The translations under genes were made by a program, and so were the position numbers. The notes below the pieces were generated by a model. The model did no database searches. It had not been told where the DNA came from and worked only from the letters and a program-made list of their open reading frames with translations. From Lumbricus terrestris (taxonomy: Eukaryota; Annelida; Clitellata; Crassiclitellata; Lumbricidae): a stretch of 64,000 nucleotides of DNA. How positions within the stretch are numbered: the first letter of the stretch is position 1; the number at the start of each line of letters is the position of its first letter. The stretch spans positions 72,073,432 through 72,137,431 of the forward strand of contig OX457039.1 of the NCBI GenBank assembly GCA_949752735.1. The letters run 5' to 3'. Positions 50,177-61,353 of the stretch are shown piece by piece.

Positions 50177-50253
50177 ATCCAAACGCAACCTGATCAGAAA
50201 CAAAGTCTGTCGAACGAATGTTTTGGTTGTGCAGATGTTTTGACTGAATCATG

Positions 50254-50360
50254 GTGACTGGTCTTCATAAAAGACATTAGGTGACTAGTCTTCATAAAAG
50301 ACATTAGTTGACTGGTCTTCATAAAAGACATTAGGTGACTGGTCTTCATAAAAGACATTT
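50254..50360 (+). repeat. 27-bp tandem repeat with hairpins in the MRPL3 3' UTR
   Basis: Four units starting at 50254, 50281, 50308 and 50335, 78 nt after the MRPL3 stop. Each contains GTCTTCATAAAAGAC, able to form a 5-bp stem with a 5-nt loop. An AATAAA follows at 50436-50441. Confidence 0.9.
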
Positions 50361-50435
50361 GCTCTTTTCAAAGGTTCTCACTTATTTACAGTCATCGACA
50401 TATTTACTGAGTGGTTTTATGGCTTCAAACCCACG

Positions 50436-50441
50436 AATAAA
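50436..50441 (+). promoter_or_regulatory. Possible MRPL3 polyadenylation signal
   Basis: AATAAA 260 nt after the MRPL3 stop codon. Confidence 0.45.
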
Positions 50442-51059
50442 TAATTTCAGACAATTTTTTTCATTTTTGTACTTTGTGACCTTGTCAAATGAAAACTGTC
50501 CCAAGATTGTAAACCCCAAATTGATCCCAGTTATACTTCTGCTTGCAGTTGTACGGACACAAGTCAACAAATTCCATGATTGATCGATATTATTATGTTG
50601 AGTTGTGGTGTGCATTGCTTTTGAGAAAATTGATGATAGTAGATAGCACATGTTGGGCATTTCTTCAATAAGGTATCGTCCATATAATTATGCTCCCAAA
50701 TATTATGATGTCATACCCTCTCCCCTGTTGCACACCGTACATTTTGTGGACTCCTTCCCCCCATGCATACTTGCAACTAGGCTTATCTACCCCCGACCCC
50801 TCTTACCACTTAGCTGAAGTCATCTAATAATTGTATGGGCATTCCCATGGCAAGGTGGATTTTTATGCAAGTTGCATGCAAACAACTACAAATACTATTT
50901 TGCAATTATGTCGTATAAATCATTGATGCTCTAATCGTAAATCAGTGTTAGTAACTAAAAGGGAATTCTGCACCAAGGCATTTGGTATAATTGTAATTGT
51001 AAACTTGAAACTTGCCCATAAAAACAGTTGTGGGAAATTCACAGGTGCTCAATCAAAAC

Positions 51060-51340
51060 AAGGTTGATAGACAGGTTGATAGAGGGTAAAGAATTAAGAT
51101 CCAGACAGTTGGGCTAGGAGTTAGACAGATGGATAGGGTGGATGATGTTCAGAGTTGAAATGGTGTGAAAGGTTGAGGGAAGTGGAAGAATCAGGATAGG
51201 ATCTGTGAAAAAGCGAGAGTGTGGGGATATGGCGAGAGGTGGAGTTTTGGTGAGTTCGTATGATGGGTCAGATGCTAGTCGTAGTGCTGACGGAAGTTTG
51301 TTCCAAAGAGGTGAAACAGAAATGACCATAAAGCAATTTG
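51060..51340 (-). mobile_element. LINE C-terminal fragment, MRPL3-TTC5 interval
   Basis: The minus-strand frame ISVSPLWNKLPSALRLASDP parallels the VGPxxWNxLP block near the C-terminus of the two LINEs in MRPL3. The rest is decayed. Confidence 0.6.
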
Positions 51341-51640
51341 AAAATGTCAGCTGATACTGATAGCACTACCAAAACAAAAGAAACCAACAGCAAAGCTTCT
51401 GGCAACTATAAATTAAAGCAGTTTGCTGAGATATAGAGACAAACTAAGGTGAGTTAGTCACGAAAATGAATTCTTACAAAAACTAAATTGTGGCTGCAGC
51501 TGCATTAGCCACAATTGTGCAGAATTTCAACTAATTAAATGAATGAGAAAATGGTTTGGTGCTATTAATTAATTAAGTCAAAAACAACTCAGAAATGACG
51601 AGACACCAAAGTATGTTGGCGCAAAGCAATGAGTCACAAT

Positions 51641-51851
51641 ATGTGGGGCGTAGTGGTGGCGTTGTTGCCTTGAAGCCGGAAGGTTCGAGGTTCGAATCCA
51701 CCTCAAGTCGCTGCGTAGGGACCTTGGGCAAGTCCTTCACTCGCAATTGCTCAGCGCTTCGGTGTGAAACTCCGATGCAGTGTCCACACTGTAGTCGGGA
51801 GCGCCTATGAGTAGCGGTTGAGGGCTGGAAGAGGTGCTATAACAAGTGTGC
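51641..51851 (+). mobile_element. tRNA-derived SINE carrying the LINE hairpin tail
   Basis: A-box-like GTGGGGCGTAGTGG (51643-51656), B box GGTTCGAATCC (51689-51699), core ACCTTGGGCAAGTCCTTCAC. The 3' end is GGGAGCGCCTATGAGTAGCG, then AGAGGTGCTATAA, a variant of the LINE terminal hairpin in the same orientation. An RNA polymerase III SINE that appears to borrow the L2/CR1-like LINE's 3' end. Confidence 0.85.
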
Positions 51852-51860
51852 ATACAAATA

Positions 51861-52292
51861 GGGGCCGTCCATAAAGTATGTCACACTCCAGGGGGGAGGG
51901 GGTGTAATAAAGTGTGACAGTTTGTGACAGGGGGAGGGGGTCAGGCCATGTGTGACGTCACACATTTATTTTTTAAATTCTTTTTTATTTTTGTTCTTAG
52001 TACCTAAAATCCGACCCGGCCCGGCCAGGCGTGTCTAAAACCCGGCCTGGTGGGATAAAAGTTGATTTCCCGTCACTATCAAAGCATTTAGGGACACACG
52101 TCACTATCAGAGGGATTAGGGATAGTATCCTAGGGTTTAGAGGGTCAGGTAAATGGTTATGTTTTAAAAATTTGTTCGAAAGTGTGACGTACTTTAAGGG
52201 GGGGGGGGTCCGAGATTTGTGACAGTTTGTGACAGGGGGAGGGGGGGTCAAAAATGGTCAAAAATAGCGTGACGTACTTTATGGACGGCCCC
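51861..52292 (+). mobile_element. GGGGCCGTCC-ended MITE, copy 2 (complete, 432 bp)
   Basis: Non-autonomous DNA transposon with inverted ends GGGGCCGTCCATAAAGTA and TACTTTATGGACGGCCCC. Nested inside the ends is a second inverted pair, TGTGACAGTTTGTGACAGGG. An ATA trinucleotide flanks both sides and may be the target-site duplication. Lies in the MRPL3-TTC5 intergenic region. Superfamily not assigned. Confidence 0.88.
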
Positions 52293-53687
52293 ATATGAAA
52301 TGACGAAAGAGACAACAATATTTATTATGCACCTTGTTATAGGACAAGCGTCACCAAATCAATGCACGCTTCGAGATTTTCGTTTCGTTTCTTTTAAATA
52401 AGATCTACTCGGCAAGTTCTTTCTGCACTCTGTCTACTCTTTCGGCTGACGATTTCAAATTTATCCATGAAGGTAAAGCGCTATAAAACGTGCATCGGTT
52501 CTTGACTCTAGACTCTAGTAGTCTTTGGTTTGTTGTTGCTGGGATAAAACGAGTATCAAATGTAAACGAAACGCGGTTAGTAAAAACTGATTTTGCTTCA
52601 TTTAAACTGTTGTGAATGTTAACTAAAGCAACTGTTAAATCAGATTATTGATATGTGTTTTAATCTGCTGCAACACTAGTCTGTATTAAATTATACAAAG
52701 CGTCATGTATCGCCAAGGCCCTGGAATGACTGACGTTTTAGCCAAACGAAGAGTCTGTCCATGGATATAATATTAGTTTGTTGTCTTCATTTGTGCTGCT
52801 ATAGCGATGAAGTCATCACCCGCATTTGATTTTCTGTTATTTCGGCTGTGCACCGATTTAGCCCACTCAAAGTGTCTGTCTTTGCACGTTGTTTTCTGGT
52901 TCTTGAGTATTCGGCCTTAGCAACCATCACGACTGATACGGATAGGAAAGGCTGATTAAACTCCGCCACAATTCGCACTCTGACAGTGCCAGTCCCATGC
53001 CTGGATAAAGGAGGAGGGCGACAATAATCATCCTTATTATGACACATTGTCATTAAGCAACAGCACGAGAGGCTGATTACCTCTTGGAGCCAATAATAAT
53101 ATGATTGCAAATTCTATGGCGCCGTAACATAACACATGCCGTTGCAAGGCGCCTTGACAAATATAAATACACGGTCAGTCATGGAGCCTTTGAAGCGTTT
53201 CTTAATGATAGAGATATTGAGTTGGAGTTCATTGATAAGCAGACATTGATGAGTGATTCTATTCCTTGGGACTGCAACGTGGAATGCATTAATTAGGTTG
53301 GCTGATGATAGCGAGAGGTGAGAATACTGCTGCACTGAAGCTCGGACAAAAGTGATATAAAATATCCAGATGAGAAATGCATTCATTCACACATTCACAG
53401 ATAAATGCAAAAGTCTATCAAATGTCTGACAGATAGATTTTGCTTCTATTTTGATTTGCATTTATGACTGAAGTTGTTAATTCAAGATTAGAGTTATATG
53501 TTGATGCTCAGTTACTGTCCGACTTGGTCGCTTTGATAGAAGCAGCTCACTTGATTTATTTTATATTTCCAGATTTTATTGCTAAAGATAATTTATTTTA
53601 TTTATTGCAGAGATTACTTTTGATGATTAGACGCCATTCTCTTTCTAAGTGTTTTGCATCAGGAACGAAGAACTGAAGAAAACATCT
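52293..53687. other. Upstream region of TTC5, no gene recognised
   Basis: Likely holds the TTC5 promoter and 5' UTR. Frames of 63-103 codons (52799-53110 minus, 53105-53296 plus, 53114-53386 minus) overlap each other on both strands and match nothing I know. I found no contiguous three-unit heat shock element. Confidence 0.45.
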
Positions 53688-56600
53688 ATGATGACAGACC
53701 TAGAATCTGTTAAGGTAAACATTTCCTTACTAGAATTTTCTTTTTAGCACATAGGTTTTTCTTTTTACCACATAAGTTAAATCTTTATCTGGGGAAGGAC
53801 CAACAATGTCTGGTAAATCATCTCATATGGCACCAATTCCAATTATGTACAAAATTGTACAGGCCACCTATTCAGGTATATATATACATCGTATATGGCA
53901 CCAGAGAGGAACGTATGAAAGGAGCTATAGAAATGATTGCTTTCATGCAGAGGGAATGAGTGAGATGGATGATGATGGTAATTTGATTTCAGAAAGATGT
54001 CGACGAGTTGTACCATTTCCGCGACCATTACTTCGAAATGTTTCCGATTGAAGAAGCGGCGGAGAAGACGGAGAGTCTTCGCAAGAGACTGGAAAAGACC
54101 ATCGCTACCATCGACCAACTCAACGGTTTGACTCCATCTCCCTCTCTCTTCCTCTCTCTCTACACCAACTCTATCTCTCTCCAACTGTCAATGAATCCTT
54201 CAGGTGACCCTGGAACAACTGCAGTCTCTCGTCTCTTCCTGAAATCACAAATCATGGAAGGTGGTGATGAGTTGGAAAGAGGAGAAGAATGAGGGATGAA
54301 GATAGAGAGAGAAAGAGACTGACAGAAAATGATGGACAGACAGACAGTGAAAGAAAAGGAGAGACCTAGATATAAACAGACAGATAGGGAGATAAGAGTA
54401 TCTTTGATGGACAGGAGGGAGAGATACAGATGACAGTAGATGGAGACAGAGGCAGAGAGAGAAGAGAGAATACTGATAGCTAACAAGTGACATATTGTCA
54501 GATAAATTCTCAATGAAATTTCTTTGTGTGAGCCGTGATTTCATGTGGCGCTGAAGAACAGAATTGCTACATTCCATCTTTTCCGTTGAAGACATGGTGA
54601 TCCGTTTCCTTCAGTGAATGCTGTTTCATCTTCAGGTGAAATTCAGCGCAAGGCAGAATGTCTTCTGTTGAGAGGCCGTGCGTTGAATGTTCTGCCAAAT
54701 TTCAATAAAGACGTCGAAGAGTGTTTATCAAAAGCCGTCAAACTCGACCCGAAATTGTCCGAGGCGTGGATTCATTTGGGAGAGTCGTACTGGAAGAAAG
54801 GAGACGTCAAATCCGCACACAACTGCTTCACTGGATCTCTCAGTCATGTATGACTTCTTCGTCCTATTTCTACGCATATCAGTCTTTAATTGGGAAATCG
54901 TAGAACACCTGTAGGCAGTTTCAGTAAATGTTGATTTGAAAACTGAGGGAGTTAATGGCCGTAATGGAAAAAGAAAATTGTCTAAGAATGAGGCAGGGAT
55001 GATTGGTGTTTTTTAGAGCTTATGCTGAACTAATGTCAAGGTGATAAGTTACTAATTGTTGGCTGTAGATTCAATTATTAACAAAGGAATTAACTGCTGG
55101 AGCAATTCAGAACATTATTTATGAACAGTTTAGCCGAGTCTGTCATCTGTCGTGCTTTTTCTAGCCTGATAGGCGACTTTCTTATCATAATCTTTCATTC
55201 ATTCAACTGCTCAGAGGCGCCCCGACCACAGCACGGCTAAAAAGGACAGTTTTGAGATGCGCTTGGAAAGAGTCAGACTTGTTCTTATGTCACTCGAATT
55301 CTTGTAATTAAAAAGTCATTAAGAGAAAGACGCATTATCTGTTTTTTTCATTTCAGTCTCGAAACAAAGTCGCTCTTCGTAATCTCTCGATGGTCACTCG
55401 TCAGCTGTCGAAGTTTGAAGTCAACAAAATGAAATCAATCGAAGAAAGCGTTGAGTTGGCCAAGGAAGCCATCCAACTGGATGTCACGGATGGAACTTCT
55501 TGGTGTACGTTGAAATAATCAATTAATTTTTAATATTTTAATTAAATGCCTATTCAGTTCTTTTGAGAAGTGCAACCAGGCCGGTGGGATCACGTGATTT
55601 CTGCTGAATCATCTTGTGGACTTTCTCGTAATCGTTCATGACACTTACTATTTTTAGCTCAGCCAATCACAGTGATTGGTGGTTCCTTCATGACGTTTCA
55701 TTGGTTGAGCTAAAAATAGACCATAAGTCCGACACATAAAATTACATGTTATACTCTTGTTTCCGCTGTTTCATCGTCACTGGGCAGCTCAACATAGGAA
55801 GTCTAGTAATATATATGAGGTCGTTGGGTGCAAACATGATCACAAAGGCAATTATTCCGACTACTTGTCTAGCTTAGAACTGAATACTTCTCAAGACTCT
55901 GTGTTTGTTTTCAAATATTGGAGCAGCAATATCTCACAATTCATCTGACTGTGAACTTTAGAGTATTGTGTAGCGTGAATTCTTTGACAATGTTTCCAGT
56001 TTGCACATCGTTCTAATCATCGGGAAAAGTGATCTGTTGACTCTCAGAGCTATTCACTGCATGTACGATAACTGCAACCTACCTCCAAATATTCACTTTT
56101 CAAGCTGCCATACATTTAAGGCTAAGGCATTAACATATGAATACACATAATACACACATATATACAGTTATACACATGTATATATATATATATATGTGAT
56201 TATGTATATATAAATAAATTAAATATATATATATATAATTATGTGTCTGTATGCATGTATATTGATCTGTCAGTTGGTTATTCATATAATATTTTGTGTG
56301 TGTGGTCTTGTTTCAGTTGTCCTTGGCAACGCATATCTGTCGCTCTTCTTTGTCAAAGCTGAAGATGCAAATAGTCTGAAGCAATGCTTCTCGGCCTACA
56401 AACAATCGGTCAGTTTTACTCTCGCATCCTTTGGTCATCGCATCGTTAGGCAGATGTGTGCGCGCGCGTGTGTGTGTGTGTGTTGATACGACGTGTGTGT
56501 GTGTGTGTGAAGAATAGTGGAAAGACAAAGCTGGTGTAGTTTGTTCATCTTCGTGTGATTAGTTGCTCATCTTTTATTTATTCTGCTCATGTAACGTTGC

Positions 56601-59600
56601 TTCTTTTGTAAATGCCTCTATTGTAAATGCCTCTATTGTTTCTGTTGCTGACATTGTGTCTTGAGTAGCCACCTCCTCCTCCCCTTGCAAGAGTCGTCAT
56701 AGATTTTTTCTGACCCATGTCTGACAACTTTTGATTTGTGATTTTAGGAGAAAGACGTCGTCACAAGATCAAATCCTGACCTACATTATAACAGAGCCAC
56801 TGTGAGTTTGTCTCATCATCTTCTTCACTTTGTAATTGTAATTGAATATTTATATAGCGCCGCTCACAGATTCAGTAGCGCTCCCGACCCCAGCTTCTTC
56901 TCTGTTTGCACAGTTTTTGACAGGACTGAATAGATTTTACACTGTTGCTTTTGATTGTTTAAAATCCTTTGACAGACAATTTAAATATTCAGTTGCATAG
57001 ATTGCCCAGAAAGTATTATCTGCTTTTCCCCAAATCGTCAATCACATAGGCGACATTTTCCTGAGATACGACGGGCGCTTATGACCCAATCCTTGTAGAC
57101 TGGATGCGTTCTCTACCTCATTAAATTCATATCCAAAACAAACAATGCAGTCATTTTATTTCTCAGACGAAGATCTTCACCCGAGCCTTCAAGACTCGTA
57201 ACAAATATCAAGCAAAATCTTCATTATGTTATTTCATTATATTAGTCATGGTACATATAAACAATGCCACCTTTATAATTGTTTAAGTTGTGAAAGGGAA
57301 ATGAAGCAGAATTGGTAATTAACTTTCTGCACGAAAGTTGCACCCTTGCCAAAAAATCATGTTTGCGAGTTTGCCGGATATGCGATTTATTTGGTTTGTC
57401 AACAATTTTCAAATTATTCTTCCGTGTTGTTGAGGTATTTGTGTGCTAGCAACTTGTTCAACGTTTGTCTATTTACACGGGTTCCTTGGAACATACAAAC
57501 CAATTTAAAATCATACATCATGTATGATTTGAAATTGGTTTAAGTGACAAGTAGAGTGAAGAAAATCGCTATCTGTTTGGTGATGATGCAGTTACGTTGA
57601 CGGAGTTGGATTTCATCCGACAGTGAGTGCTGTGTGTCTTTGCTGTTAGTTGCACCAGTATGAAGAGTCGTATGAAGATGCCCTCATCGGCTACTCTCGT
57701 GCTCTGGCTCTCGATCCTACATTTGAAGAGGCGAAGGTCAAAGAGCAAATGCTACTCAAATATCTGATGAACTTCTCCAATCTCATCGTTAATAAGGTAG
57801 AGAATTTGCGTCAGACAGAAAAGCAAGAAACTCAATGTCAACAACAAAGTCATCATAGGAAAGAAGCTTTATTGCTTTTAATTTCTCTTGCATTAATTGT
57901 TAATCATCTGTTCTAATGACTCGTGTGGTGGTATGCTTAAGCTATTCTTTGAAGTTCATCTCTGGATGTTTATTATAATGTCGGCACAATTTGTGCAATG
58001 TGCATGCGTTTGTAAGGATTTGTGAGGCCACAATCCGTCCAACAGGTTTTCAAACAGACAAAGAGGCACAGATTACGTTATGTAACTCTGACAGATTTCT
58101 GCGATTTCTATGGTGGATTGAAATGTAATTTTCTCCATGTTTTGCAGCTGTTCATTGTTTGATTTATGCTTTTTTCTTTGAAAGGGTAAAATCTTTGGGA
58201 AGAAGTTGCAGACGATGGTAGATGGTCTGAACAAGTCTTCTGATCTCGGTCCTTATGGCGCAGACGGGTCTTCATTTAAGACGCCCTCTGGTGCTCCCGT
58301 TACGCTAGAACCAATCACCGTAGACCAACTGAAACCGGGAATCAATCCAGAAAAAGTTGTAACTGGAAAAGTCGTCTGTTCATTTAATGTCGAAGAGGCC
58401 GTGTCTTTGTAAGTGCTTCAGAGGACGTGTCTTTGTCTTTGTAAGTGCTTCCGAGTCTTTGCAAGTGCTTCAGAGTCTTTGTAAGTGCGTTAGCTCCATA
58501 TAGTCAATCAAAAGTCAATAGACTTTCCCACTAACCATTCAGATTTATTCTTAATTGTAAACTTCAAATTTAGAGCATCACTTGAAAGCTAGGTGCAGGG
58601 CACCAGCTTATTCATGAGCACTGGTTTAATGCCATAGTCTAATTATTGCTTAATCTGAGAAAATGCTCGATTCACGATTCATCAAAGTGAATAACATTAT
58701 TCAGATGTTTTGCCAAGAGGGAGATTTTCTAATTCAGCGTTTCCCAAACTTTCTGGGCCGCGGAACCTTTGTGCCCGAATATTTCTCTTGCGGAACCCCA
58801 ATCTCAACTAAACGCACAGAAGCATGCATAGCGCCTAAGAAGCATTCTAATATAGGCTACACAGGCCTACCAAAACACGATTGTAGAAAGTTGATTCTCT
58901 TTTAAAAATTATGAAAAATTAAGTTGAACTGTTTTGAAAATCACGATTCGTGGATCACAATACTGAGAGTACTGTAGCGCACATGAAGTTTAGAATACGA
59001 ATGGCCCTTTAATTCTTCTTATGCATTTTTGTCTAGTACTGGCTTGACACTTGAAAGCTGGATTCTTATTATCAGCTGTAGGCCTATCATTTGAATCAAC
59101 AAGAGCAACCTAGAACCCAAGCTTGTGAGACAGTTACTGAACTTTGGTAAATTTATGCACCAAAAAAGTAAAATTATTTGTTACAATTGCTAAGTACAAT
59201 AATCTGACTTGGCAATACTTTTTAAGCCCTTGCATTTAGGCATAGTCGTGCTCAGATTAGCTTCGTCGGATAATGATAACAAAGATGGCTGCGTCCCTGT
59301 TCAGATTTACAGAGCTTTTCGCGGAACCCCCTGTGCTCGTCCAAGGGTTCTGCGGAACCCACTTTGGGAAACGCTGTTCTAATTTACTGGCATTTTTGCT
59401 TCTGGATTTGTTGATGTATTTATAAAGCGCCTCTCACGGTGCACATCAATCAGAGGCACTCCTAGTGCAGAAGACCCATGGAAAAGAAAGTAGTTTTGAG
59501 ACAAATGAAAGATGTACTTGGAGTTGCTGTTAATAGCGAAGAGTGTGTCAATGGAAAGAGCCGATTCCAAAGTGTCGTCGGACCAACGATGTGGCACAGC

Positions 59601-61353
59601 GTTTCAGAATCCATGTACATTGCCACACTCTTTGGTCTTTGACCTCAACATCCGTTAAGGTCTTCCGAGTCGTGGTAAAGTCAGACTTTTTTACGTAAGA
59701 GTTCATTTCTAAGTACGGTAGTTCAGAACTTAAAACTCATCTGATTTCTGAGTTGAATAAACGAATGGAAGAAGTTTATCTGCAATGAATCTTTCTGATG
59801 GATTTGATACGACAACAGATGATTTGCCAATGAATTATGGATGTCTGCTGCTGCAGCTCTTTCAAAGGTTGCACTTGATGGATCAGTGCAGATATCTGGA
59901 GGCTGATGTAGTACTGATGTTAGTAGTAATGTTTTAGTAGTACCAGTTTAGTAGTACTGGTTTAGTAGTACTGGTTTATTGACTGATGTAGTGTTTGTTG
60001 ATCTGATTGTAGTAGTTTCTGTGTGGTTGACAAGTGCAAGACATGTGTTGGTGTGACGGTTTACAACATTGTGCCTGGTTGGGGTGTGAAGATCGGCGAC
60101 AGCATAGCCATTCCACAGCCGCACTTTCAACAGTTCAACTTTACGTACAAAGACGAGGTCAGCTGGCAGTCATCTAATGTCTTTAGAAAGATCCATCTTC
60201 TATCTGGTTAGCAGCCGTCTAAGACTGCATCAGCCGTTCATTTGGTCAGAAGATCACAGCACAGACAGGCATAGATTTAGAAGATGATAAATTGAATGCG
60301 TTTAGATGCATGTTTCACATATTAAACACATTCACATGCAAGGTTCAAGCCTAAGAAAACTGACTGGTTTGCAAATTCCAATATGTTATTTTGCAAATGC
60401 TCTCAGATTATCTTGTTATATTTGTCTGTGAGTCCAAAGTGTCGCATATATCTTCACATTGTAATAGAGTCTGTTCCAAGCCAGAACAATGAGCTGAGTT
60501 TTCGTTGCTAGTCCCAGGGTCTGGAACGGACTTTCCATAATAAGTCTTTGACAAATGCTGGAATGTCATTGAGGTCAGGACTGAAGCCCCTTCTTTCCAT
60601 GTTGCTTCCAATGATGGAACATGGAGCACTGCTGCTGGTCCCTCATCCAATCGATTTTCTGGTTTTCATCAGAGCCAACCATCAACTGATGATGTCTGTG
60701 CAGCATAATATTCCAGATTAGATGGAAACTTCTACAGCTGATGTTATTGTATGCATAGTATCTATCTATCTATCTATACCATCTACCTATCTATACCATC
60801 TACCTATCTATACCATCTACCTATAACCATCTAGCTGGTCTCTTTCTCAGTAGAACTTCGAAAGCCAGGGTTCTTTGAATAGAACGAGCACAGCCGTAGT
60901 CGCATCTCAAGACCTAGATTTCTGAAATGGCTTACGACTGGCGTTGATTTTGAATTCGTCCATAGCATCCCTCATCAGCGTTGGCCTTGCTATATAAATC
61001 TTCATTATCATTATCGTTAGTGGATATACAAGATAAAGGAAAGAGGAATTATGTGGTCATCCAGAACCTGAATAATGACGACTTGATTGTGTTGCATGGT
61101 CTGCCATTCTTTATTTGAACGACCTGACATACATGATCAGTTAGTTGTCTGCACCTGTTGTGTAATCAAATGTAGACCAAACACGTTAAGAACAATGGTT
61201 GATTGGATGATCATTGTGTTGTTTTTCTTTCAGCATTTCAACTTCAGCAGCATTCGAGTTGACAGTCCGCCATCTTTGATCGTCAATGGACGGAAGATCA
61301 GCTCTTCCAGTCTCACCCCTCCGACGCTATCTTTAGTCGCCAAAAGCGAATAG
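53688..61353 (+). CDS. TTC5: Tetratricopeptide repeat protein 5 / Strap (10 exons, 432 aa)
   Basis: TPR adaptor. In mammals it binds p300/JMY as the stress-responsive cofactor Strap, and it reads nascent tubulin chains to trigger tubulin mRNA decay. Exons: 53688-53714, 53993-54125, 54636-54847, 55357-55504, 56317-56408, 56748-56801, 57650-57796, 58185-58408, 60016-60157, 61234-61353. The TPR region runs to about residue 271, with GRALNVLPNF, EAWIHLGESYWKKGDVKSAH, NKVALRNLSMVTRQL, VLGNAYLSLFF, SNPDLHYNRATLHQYEESYE and DALIGYSRALALDP. The C-terminal OB-fold-like domain (about 285-432) has TGKVVCSFNVEE, VTVYNIVPGWGVKIGDSIAI and SLIVNGRKIS. Human TTC5 is 440 aa. The start codon lies in a 27-bp coding exon giving MMTDLESVK; frame upstream is closed. 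The exon 2 donor (gtttga) is weak but the phase fits. Intron 8 carries a 642-bp hAT MITE. Confidence 0.95.
55195..55285 (-). mobile_element. LINE/SINE hairpin tail fragment, TTC5 intron 3
   Basis: TTCATTCATTC, then CTCAGAGGCGCCCCGACCAC: half of the hairpin in minus orientation with its (AATG)n tail. Confidence 0.6.
56455..56512. repeat. (GT)n microsatellite, TTC5 intron 5
   Basis: Two GT runs separated by TTGATACGAC, starting 47 bases after the exon 5 donor. Confidence 0.9.
56840..56930 (-). mobile_element. LINE/SINE hairpin tail fragment, TTC5 intron 6
   Basis: TATTTATATAGCGCCGCTCA, then GTAGCGCTCCCGACC: a degenerate terminal hairpin in minus orientation. Confidence 0.6.
58735..59376. mobile_element. 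hAT-type MITE (642 bp) in TTC5 intron 8, perfect 8-bp duplication
   Basis: Ends CAGCGTTTCCCAAACTTTCT and ACTTTGGGAAACGCTG, each followed inward by GCGGAACC / GGTTCTGCGGAACC. Flanked by TTCTAATT (58727-58734 and 59377-59384). No open transposase frame. Separate family from the other hAT MITEs here. Confidence 0.92.
59395..59610 (-). mobile_element. LINE/SINE tail fragment, TTC5 intron 8
   Basis: TTTATAAAGCGCCTCTCACG, then AATCAGAGGCACTCC (59424-59460): the terminal hairpin, minus orientation. Upstream coding remnant HLSQNYFLFHGSSALGV resembles the fragment ending at 63489. Confidence 0.6.
60757..60832. repeat. CTATCTATACCATCTAC repeat, TTC5 intron 9
   Basis: 17-bp units, about four copies, starting in a (CTAT)n run. 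Confidence 0.85.

Noticed and set aside
51689..51699. B-box sequences here and at 32844 and 37177 as tRNA genes
   Set aside because: No acceptor stem or anticodon-arm fold closes around them; they belong to SINE heads.
52300..53690. Heat shock element in the TTC5 upstream region
   Set aside because: TTCGTTTCGTTTC near 52378 has half-sites in one direction only, not alternating; no convincing element.
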